Shown one piece after another: positions 58,801 to 64,000 of a DNA stretch of 64,000 nt. Both the position numbers and the translations under genes were made by a program. The DNA is from Hofstenia miamia (Eukaryota; Xenacoelomorpha; Acoela): the NCBI GenBank assembly GCA_004352715.1, contig SCFE01000004.1, forward strand, positions 1,087,706 to 1,151,705. Direction: 5' to 3'. Every line of letters starts with the position of its first letter. Positions within the stretch are counted from its first letter, which is position 1. The notes beneath the pieces were generated by a model. The model was not told where the DNA came from, did no database searches, and saw only the letters and a program-made list of their open reading frames with translations.

Positions 58801-61667
58801 CAATGTTTTTCAATGTTCAATATAATGATGTTTGTAATATTTTTTGTTTTGTTTAGTAAACAAAAACCGCAGACGTGTAATCACAGATTCTGATGACTCT
58901 GAAGAGGAAAACAGTCCTATTTTAAATACTCCAGGTATTTCATTAACTCAGTGTTTACTGTTAATCTACAATTTTCAAAATTATTTTATTCATTTATGAA
59001 AGTGACGTGTTTTGTTCATAAAAATGTAAATGATTAAATCAATAGTTATGACACTATTTCATTAAATAATTGTTTGTTTTTGAAAATCGTGTTGTCCTTT
59101 TGATTATTCTTTGTTAAATTATGTACTGGATAGACCTTATATTTTGAACTAACATCCTTTAGATGGAATGAAATTCTGTTAGAAAATATATTATAAAAAA
59201 CCAAAAAATCAGTAGTTTAGAAATTGCTTAAAAAAATTCCTAATCTTTTTTTAAAAAAGGCAACTAGTTCAACATTCGTTCATTTATGTTTTGCAATAAG
59301 ATAGGAATTTTTTAGATTTCAATCGAGAGTCTAAATTTTGATCACATAATGGTGTACTAGTAATTTTAAGGTTTTGACATATTTTTACTTGGTTTTAGTA
59401 GTGCCTGATTCTCCAGCTAAGGATGACAAAAAAGACGTAATGAAAAAAGATTTTGTTGAAACAAAGCACAAGTCAAAACGCAAAGTTTTGAAGACTGTCA
59501 CTTCTTTAGATGATAAGGGTTTCATGGGTAAGTCATTCATAACTTTGCATTAAAACCCATGAATATATTTTTTTCATGAATATATCGATGTCCATTTTCA
59601 ACGTTGTGTGCCTGTGTGCTGAAATCGAATTATTCCAATTAAAACGCAGATTACCAATTTCAGAACAAGTTTGCAATTTTGTGTTAGCGATGCTACGACG
59701 TCTTTTCAAAGCTAAGTTTTGATACAAAATGTAGAATGAGACAATTGTCTATTATGAAGCTTGAACTTAACGAAGATTTTACTAATTTTGTTACTACAGC
59801 TTCAGTTGTAATGAATGCTCTTCTTTGTTATTCACCGTGATGGCTAAATTTATTTCATACTTCACTTAGCGATTAGCAAGAACAAAAGTAAACAATTTTG
59901 CACCGAAGCTGTACTTCACTTCTATATTGTTTTCATTTTTTCCATGTTAATGAAGAGATTAGGATTATTTGCCTACTATCAAAGGTGACCCGTGTGACAC
60001 GGATAGGATTCGATCTGGTAAAATTGTAAAATGAAGGGCCCTATTGGACCCATTTTTTAATGTTTGCAAGGTTTTGGTAATAGCATGCTCGCATATACAT
60101 TGAAATGTAGCAGCACATTCCGCTAGCCTTCACCGTGATTTGAATTCTTTATCTCATTAATTTTAAGTATAAACATAAATTTAAAGTATCTCATGCAATT
60201 TAGGTGTGAAATCCAACATCCGTCATAATTTTTTAGGAGAGAAAAACGGCAGAAAAATCCAAATTCCTAAATTTAACTTATGATTTAAAATATCAGTTAG
60301 TAAATAATTCTTCCATTCGCACAAATATGTTGTGTTAAGTTTATTAATGTTCATTACTTTCTAGCAAAACTTTCGATTTCGATGTAGACCTGAATTTCAA
60401 GACTTATTATTAACTCACAGAAAACAAAATGATATTCAACATAACAACTTTCTGAAAAAATTAAAACTATTGAAGGCGCATATGACATTTGATTAATTCA
60501 AGGTTGACAACAATGAACCCGACGTAATTGATCAGCCGTTTTTATGTACATTTAGTTCTTGCGCTTATTAAAAAATATGATCCGATAACCTAGCCGACTC
60601 GTCGATAATCCCAAACCCGGTTGTAACTCTATTATTGGGTTGTGTTTTTAGTAAGTATAGTTTTTAAAGAAGGCATTATTTTATTGCCTTTTTGTGGTGC
60701 ATCGAAAACACTATACATTGAGTTAATCATTAATGTTCCTGTTTCTCCATGAGACGTGGAAGTTTTGCCGGCTAAAACCTACGATATTAATTTTTTTTCA
60801 ATTTGATTAGCAGCTTGGGATGACTGTGAGTTTGTATGTAGTAATTGAACAACCATTAACATCATCAATCGCACAATATATATATATATATATATAATAT
60901 ATATATATAATATATATATATATTTCTTTGCTGTGTGCGCGCTAATGCGACGACATTTCATAAACCTATTTAAATGGTTTAAGCGATTCTGTTAAATGAT
61001 GTTCGTTTAAACGATTTGATAATAATTATATTTATATTTAACAAATATTTCAAAGATCATTTAAATATTTTTTTATTACATGTACATCTTTTTCTGTATT
61101 GAAGGTATTTCTTGATTCATTTTAAATTGTCCTGTAATACTCGTTAGCAGTGATTTTTGCACCATTAATGTCTAAATGCATTATATGTGTGATAGTCTCT
61201 GTCCAAGTGACTAAATTCATTGCTATTTGTGCGTCAGCAATGTAGTTTTTCCTTTTTTGTAGTCTATATGTAGTTGACTGTCTTTAAATGAATTAATTGT
61301 ACACTGCGTTATAGTAATTTTGCCCGAGGTGTTTTCAATAAACCCACCTTTGGCCGATAACCTTCTTTTACGGATAAATATATTCCATTGTTTTTTGGAA
61401 ATGAAAGTTGAATGTTACAATTTAAAGTTATTTCTTGAATTCATTCATCCTTAAATTTGCTTTGACTGGTAATTATCAATCATTCTAACTTTTTATTATT
61501 TAGTTACTGAGAAAAAGTGGGTTTATGAATCGTGCAGTGAAGATGAATGCGAGGACACTCAGAAAAGTGTGCCCAATACATCTAGTGAATCTGCTAAAAG
61601 GCTATCGCCTTTAAAAAAGACGCAAGTCAAGCAGTCGTCCTTAATGTCGTTTTTTAGTAAAAAGTAG
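39336..61667 (+). CDS. POLD3: DNA polymerase delta subunit 3 (POLD3/p66), 12 exons
   Basis: This regulatory subunit of the replicative polymerase delta binds the second subunit through its N-terminus and PCNA through its C-terminus. Exons: 39336-39389, 40977-41032, 41068-41161, 41211-41267, 44328-44397, 44516-44611, 45132-45446, 46075-46134, 46176-46284, 58857-58934, 59399-59527, 61504-61667; about 426 aa (human 466). Family landmarks: NLDEYLEVDKKVVLLKWF (exons 1-2; human has NIDEF...NKIVTYKWL), FCTYSIVGYKLKNG (exon 3), YTFKRKGYKDWKFSNER (exon 5), NSSEFATV (exon 6), NKNRRRVITDSDDSEEE (exon 10), KRKVLKTVTSLDDKGFMVT (exons 11-12), and the PIP box QSSLMSFF at the end. All junctions agree in phase except exon 3 to 4, which is one base out. 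Introns 2, 3 and 8 are 35-49 nt; intron 9 is 12.6 kb. The middle is low-complexity and Lys/Ser-rich, as in the family. Confidence 0.88.
40158..40202. repeat. (TA)n microsatellite in POLD3 intron 1
   Basis: 45 bases of alternating TA. Confidence 0.95.
42080..42973 (-). CDS. Uncharacterised zinc-binding protein (C-x2-C family), within the DNA element
   Basis: Open for 297 codons from ATG at 42973. Cysteine pairs C14/C17 and C57/C60 frame a first zinc-like module (CYIC...CTSC), and C94/C97 with C112/C115 a second (CYFC...CVGC). An acidic serine linker follows, then a helical part containing EFCSFFTTAGSYSFCNDVEG, WCFFLDASISSLKAALM and LPTIPIAYA. From memory, this layout belongs to a large invertebrate family of unknown function whose members are much longer after LLNCIAYEKHE, so this copy is C-terminally truncated or non-autonomous. 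Codon use resembles host genes. I cannot assign a function. Confidence 0.55.
   Translation of the reverse strand: MDSRGHTRNPDEFCYICAEFISGKRRNFTPVLRDAYWRCFKTSCRDVEMDFSPSYICTSCQRNLYRYNKDSTFQLPFKCPAIWTNFASHADGVCYFCTIKRPQHGKAEYVDCVGCKITRMNFPDFADRDEPNSSSSDESEINGNEDANDPDFEHSEQKSIEWSVPQFNDFCRELGLSKNASTKCLKMLKLDSDMHRKLKAVTFRSVNTRSQEFCSFFTTAGSYSFCNDVEGLMDALGICYLKEDWCFFLDASISSLKAALMFKNNDLPTIPIAYASVKQVRDSVEWMLNCIAYEKHE
43000..44230. other. Non-coding right half of the intron 4 element
   Basis: No convincing ORF; the 88-codon frame at 43059-43325 has no family resemblance. It may be the shortened remains of a longer element. Confidence 0.4.
45479..45636. repeat. (TA)n microsatellite with 97-N gap, POLD3 intron 7
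   Basis: TA repeats run into both sides of the gap 45509-45605, so the gap is probably just unresolved repeat. Confidence 0.95.
46672..46809. mobile_element. Short MITE with TTA target duplication, 138 bp
   Basis: Inverted ends of about 26 bp (GGCTACGGTTAGTCTAGGTG at 46672 and the imperfect complement ending CCGTAACC at 46809), flanked on both sides by TTA (46669-46671 and 46810-46812). TTA duplications are typical of PIF/Harbinger elements. An internal GCGTTCGATC resembles a tRNA B box but no tRNA fold is evident. Confidence 0.65.
47331..48209 (+). CDS. PAQR-family (progestin/adipoQ receptor-like) membrane protein, intronless
   Basis: ATG at 47331 (AAT before it) opens 292 codons; the frame extends upstream only to a TTG at 47235. 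At least seven hydrophobic segments fit the 7-TM PAQR fold. Family motifs: LCLWNSQILNCWTNVL (residues 17-32) against the usual HNE.LN.WTH; SFCAH (S70-x3-H74); LD (D91); and FHSVSHV (H219-x3-H223). S-x3-H, D and H-x3-H form the zinc site of PAQR proteins, proposed to act as membrane hydrolases or steroid/ceramide-linked receptors. The His of WTH is Asn here. It sits in POLD3 intron 9 on the same strand and has no introns, as several vertebrate PAQRs of the mPR class do. A retrocopy is possible, but the frame is intact. Confidence 0.75.
   Translation: MSAILQDKPFNYYWRVLCLWNSQILNCWTNVLNLVVLISLCVLLLCQDISVKTYLLVYCAGSCVMTNIVSFCAHLFRPRNNQTYCAVFMLDVFACSLQGITSNSVLTLLISLKHFGCYSWIALFLLRFVFFYLFINSINNFFSSVKTRLANNLLEHVSVFNSMHLEITIGVLYYYIVLYFNTDQAWFLIYFAAFNVAFVSAPILFSLSYRWPNLGVYFHSVSHVSCSLSVCLTLLYLLWNTSYTGSPKCYIASFIIIVASDIFNFVVIAHKSKQIYEFVRENLPEDLSSTPV
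48210..48796. other. Intron 9 spacer, no feature seen
   Basis: AT-rich sequence between the PAQR gene and the hAT element. No ORF or repeat recognised. Confidence 0.4.
48797..50440 (+). pseudogene. hAT transposase, decayed (hAT-1)
   Basis: The left end CAGGGATGG at 48797 looks like a hAT terminus; no matching right end was found. In order: BED-type zinc finger (KCKIC near 49000, then KKHIKAMH near 49062), LLDGWTNNVSKQHH (about 49360), SCVADNARNMQAALRRVNEA and GFECVAHLFNLLIGEIF (DUF659/hAT core, 49540-49660), YSPTRWISRYDG (about 49735), and a C-terminal SVERAFSKHK-like dimerisation motif near 50260. Several frameshifts and stops. It lies in POLD3 intron 9. Confidence 0.75.
50673..51975 (-). 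mobile_element. Tc1/mariner element
   Basis: Inverted ends of about 25-28 bp: CTTAATCATATTGATCGCAA at 50681-50700 mirrors TTGCGATCAATATGATTAAG at 51949-51968. Both ends lead into TATA, consistent with TA targets; the right one adjoins a (TA)n tract. It contains a full-length transposase ORF. Confidence 0.85.
50789..51796 (-). CDS. Tc1/mariner transposase, uninterrupted
   Basis: MGAKNTSLEM... at 51796 gives 335 aa, the usual Tc1 length; upstream in-frame sequence to 51934 is not transposase-like. N-terminal helix-turn-helix pair (residues 5-115) with GRRPKS between the two, then the catalytic core: YTDES (D151), QQDNAPCH (D238) and IENLW (E274), 35 residues apart. The usual SPDLNP before IENLW reads FNSFIF, an unusual loss in an otherwise intact protein. 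Cut-and-paste of the element is its expected role. The ORF is open, but the core change makes activity doubtful. Confidence 0.88.
   Translation of the reverse strand: MGAKNTSLEMRKKIISKFIDGIAPKDISVHLDVGIYSVYRVISSYKKEGRIEKKKFTGRRPKSTQRSQALLRRMSVICPKMTPRQLKAGWSDGHKYHVSSISRILRKYNLYGRRGMKKPLLTEAQRKKRLAWCMQKRKNGAQDWQKVIYTDESKIELRGSGVHFVRRPRGSKCRSQPKYLVSKVAGKQKSIMVYGAIWYTGLRVLVQLEGTMTGESYIDILRHKMLPLLDDTHLLQQDNAPCHKSQAVMRYFEDEGVAIIPDWPAFNSFIFIIENLWHFLKEKTNDQEFYNTDELWTFIEREFYRIPDEYIKSLFDSIQKRIEEVIKANGCPIKY
52677..55440 (-). CDS. Unidentified cysteine-rich protein, last five exons
   Basis: Five minus-strand exons join in phase: 55440-55311, 53287-53141, 53109-53052, 52979-52886, 52758-52677, ending TGA. 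Introns are 31, 72 and 127 nt, plus a 2-kb one that holds a foldback transposon. The best donor is GTAAGTG after 53052; acceptors are TTTTAG and TTTCAG. The predicted end (169 aa) has a helical part (TYQFELIRFAKLLEEQKLTK), a strand-rich part (GIGANVIIIEPILI), and a C-terminal Cys/His cluster (GIICRGDTCQGVIPNCAICL, then LCGEYSNKCHGH) suggesting one or two zinc sites. I do not recognise the family. Upstream exons are not found. The gene is nested in POLD3 intron 9 on the opposite strand. The 31-nt intron and the GTCAAT donor of the first exon are weak. Confidence 0.5.
53333..53363. repeat. (TA)n microsatellite
   Basis: 31 bases of TA repeat beside the foldback element. Confidence 0.95.
53387..55285. 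mobile_element. Foldback/MITE-type element with about 390-bp inverted repeats
   Basis: Left arm 53387-53779 and right arm about 54900-55285 are inverted copies (for example CTCAAGACATATGTAGCGTG and its complement CACGCTACATATGTCTTGAG near 55230). Ends read TACCGTGTTTAC and GTAAACAGTGTA, flanked by TTA on both sides (53384-53386, 55286-55288), a Harbinger-type target. The centre has no ORF and includes a 106-N gap (54607-54712) with the same sequence on both sides (54477-54570 and 54713-54800). Confidence 0.8.
55830..55871. repeat. (TA)n microsatellite
   Basis: About 42 bases of TA repeat. Confidence 0.95.
55952..56060. repeat. Near-perfect hairpin, 49-bp arms
   Basis: 55952-56000 and 56012-56060 are reverse complements with a single mismatch (which would be a G-U pair in RNA) around an 11-nt loop. 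No ORF. It lies just outside the GC-rich end of the hAT-2 element. Confidence 0.9.
56074..58370 (-). pseudogene. hAT transposase, decayed (hAT-2), with GC-rich ends
   Basis: On the minus strand: BED-finger remains (58030-57790, STGNLKSHLSESHG), core (57670-56915: WVTDNASNNVKF, GCDGHGIHNLV, EIPTRWSSSLRML), middle (56788-56537) and the C-terminal dimerisation segment (56590-56464: WWRTYRNQFPLMAKLA, then CIPATSVAIE). Frames change between parts and stops occur. Both flanks (56074-56150 and 58300-58370) are rich in GTCGGCGGC/GCCGA motifs, likely subterminal transposase-binding repeats. Exact ends and the target duplication are unresolved. Confidence 0.75.
60875..60923. repeat. (TA)n microsatellite in POLD3 intron 11
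   Basis: Interrupted TA repeat, 49 bases. Confidence 0.95.
61634..61657 (+). other. PIP box of POLD3
   Basis: QSSLMSFF followed by SKK and stop: the Q-x2-L-x2-F-F PCNA-interaction motif at the extreme C-terminus, the same place as in human POLD3 (QVSITGFF). Confidence 0.9.
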
Positions 61668-64000
61668 TGGTTAATATAAATAATATTTGTGACACTTTTT
61701 TAAAACTTGAAGTATTGTTTATTGTAAAATTGTCCTCAAATTCATTACAAATTTAGATCGATCAATGTAACTGCAAGTAAATGTATGGAAAAGGCATTGT
61801 CAACATATCATTTGAAAACTTGCTGGTAGTTACATATATGTTTATAAAAAATCATTATCATTCACATGTTTCAACATGTCACTGCCATCATAAATTTTTT
61901 GCCAATGCAAATTTTAACACAAAACTAATAGATTTATAATAGTTGAATGCTAAACTAACGTTATTAACTGATGTAGATTAAAATGATTCAGTATAGACTG
62001 ATTAAATGATGCTTAGTTGAAATTCTTGATTGCCTAGTTAGTTTTGTAACAATTTTTATTTCACAGATATTTAAGTCTTCTTGTTGGAAATTTTAGAAGT
62101 CTTTCCAATGTATTCTGCATCATCACTGTTTCTATTAATTTGACATACGCGATTTTTGAAAATTTTCGAATGGGGTTACTGTTTTCAATCCCATTAGATC
62201 TCTTAATTTGTTTGTTTCTAGTACATAATTTTATATGCATATTGGTGAGTCTCATCAAATGTGCATTAGCATTAATTTCCTTTTTTTAAGTAGGAACATT
62301 AAAATTGTAATAATCTAACATTCTTAAATTTGACAACAATGATAGTATAAGACTGATAGTGTTGAATAAGTCGACGTATGTGCTTTGAACAGCTTATATC
62401 TATTTCAAGTGATCGTATTGGAGCAAGTTTTGTACTTTCTCTGGAATTTGTGTATATAGACCAGTGTGTATCCTTAGAATTGCCTTCAAAATAGATTAAT
62501 CTGTGTTGTTTACAAAAGCTATGTTTGATTTTCTTGAATTATTTCATCAGACTATTTTTCTTGCATAGAATTAAAAAATGCAAGACTTTCTCAAAGAGAA
62601 GAATTCTTTGATTCTGATGTGTCGAGAGGTTGTAACGTCGTGTCACGTGTTAGGTAGTGAATATTAAGGGAGTTATTACTAAATCAACTAATAATGATTT
62701 ATAATTCCAATGTAATTACTGATTCATTTTTGTGACATTTTAAGGCCTGATTTATAAACGCGTGTTTGCTATAGTGACTAATTACGTTACATGATTTGGT
62801 TGATATACAGCATGTTATTTGGGTTACGTGTTTTATAATAATGTTTAATTCATTTTTCGGCATTACATTACATGCAAAGGCTACACATCGTTTTTCAATT
62901 GTTGCCATTTTTGCATTGTAAAATTCCATGTGTTTAATTAGTTTGCTAATATCCAAATACATAAATGTTTAATTTTTCGACTCACATGTTAAAATCAAAC
63001 CATCGTTTTATGCATAAAGGCGTAATTTCGTTTCCTAAAAATTTATACATGCAATATTATTAATATAATTTATACATACACACACACATGCATTCCAATA
63101 TACAATATTATGATATTCGTTTTACACGGCGATCTTCTCTCTCCAGTTTCTTTTGGTGTATACAGATTTTTTCATGACTGTACACATTGGAGACTTACAT
63201 CTTTTATTGAGTTGCACGCGATTTTTGGGAGTGTACATATTTGTAAACTGATACATCTTTTCTCGACTTTTTGCACATTTTCACTCTTATTTGATTTATA
63301 GGGTTTGTTTTATGTGATTGTATGCGTCACACAATGTTCCACTTTTCCATCGTTTTGTGACAATTTTTCTAAACATATAAACTTGAAAATGAATGTAGTG
63401 AGGTACATGTTAAATTCAAAAACCAAAACGTCTACAAATAATTTGAGTTTTAATAATTCAACATTTATAATTTAGTTGATAGTTAAAAACTATTACATTT
63501 AAATAATTCCATTCAGTCAATTGAAGCAATTAAACAAACGTGATTAAAACAATTTGAGTTCTAATATAGTAAATATTGTTGTAAGCATTTCATGCAACTC
63601 CAAAAACGTGTTAGATTTCAAACAGGGCGTCATGATTGATAAAACAACCAACTGCATGTTTATCGACTTTTGCACGTTTTTCACCTTATTTCGTTTATGA
63701 CTGTGTGGCTACATACATTACGGGGTTTTCTGCTTTGTAACTTTAATATGTAAATACGATGACACATTTGCTATTCATAATTGATGACGATTTTTTCCAT
63801 TGATAGATATGATTTCCCATTGTTAAATTTGTAAACTCTGTGATGCATTCTCCATTCTAAATGTATAAATGATTGTAAATATTGTATTATTCACACGCAA
63901 ATATATGAATGCATGGTATTTTAAAGATAGAATTTCAAGGAAAGTACAAAGTAATATTATACATAGTGAAAACAATGTCCTTAAAATCGCCTAACCATGA
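61668..64000. other. Downstream flank of POLD3, no firmly supported gene
   Basis: AT-rich. A minus-strand frame at 62258-62061 (65 codons, ending RRLKYL) is followed directly by AATAAA (near 62054 on the minus strand) and could be the last exon of a gene converging on POLD3; confidence in that is low. A block at 63253-63299 recurs diverged at 63656-63705. A short (CA)n lies near 63077. Confidence 0.35.

Noticed and set aside
62699-62962. Minus-strand 87-codon ORF
   Set aside because: Low-information AT-rich sequence without motif, splice context or conservation.
1-64000. CRISPR arrays, rRNA or bacterial operons
   Set aside because: No regularly spaced repeats of that type, no rRNA-like conserved segments, and all supported genes are eukaryotic or eukaryotic transposons.

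Overview
The window is eukaryotic and almost certainly from an invertebrate animal. It is AT-rich, has spliced genes with GT...AG introns (some only 31-49 nt), and carries several animal-type transposon families. I cannot name the species. It is an assembly scaffold with nine N runs; four are exactly 1000 N, probably placeholders.

Region 1 (1-31.7 kb) is a nest of related Ty3/gypsy-like LTR retrotransposons. Element A (about 3.5-10.5 kb) is young and keeps its CpG sites. Its order is LTR end, tRNA-Arg-type primer site, gag start, pol (RT, RNase H, integrase), a third ORF, polypurine tract and 3' LTR. Older copies B (1-3.3 kb and 11.5-20.9 kb) and C (21.1-29.8 kb) are CpG-depleted and full of stops and frameshifts. 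D (29.8-30.3 kb) is a 3' fragment. Two internally deleted B copies form a large palindrome (15.1-20.9 kb). The most interesting feature is the third ORF after integrase (8383-10158, again at 27151-28902 and 29806-30330). It carries, in order, the D-x-E, D and H-x4-D signatures of a DEDDh 3'-5' exonuclease, a domain I do not know from any described Ty3 lineage.

Region 2 (31.7-39.3 kb) has normal CpG content. It holds an inverted-repeat element with a SWIM finger plus the start of a YqaJ-type nuclease (ISL2EU-like), a hAT-type MITE, a non-LTR retrotransposon tail, and otherwise no gene I can support.

Region 3 (39.3-61.7 kb) is one host gene, the third subunit of DNA polymerase delta (POLD3), on the + strand. 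I assembled it from 12 exons; it ends in a PCNA-binding motif. Intron 4 holds a TIR-bounded element with a zinc-binding ORF. Intron 9 (12.6 kb) holds an intronless PAQR-family membrane receptor gene, a minus-strand multi-exon cysteine-rich gene I cannot identify, a Tc1/mariner element with an open transposase, two decayed hAT elements, a foldback element, a short MITE and a 49-bp-arm hairpin.

Region 4 (61.7-64 kb) is AT-rich flank with at most one doubtful minus-strand terminal exon.
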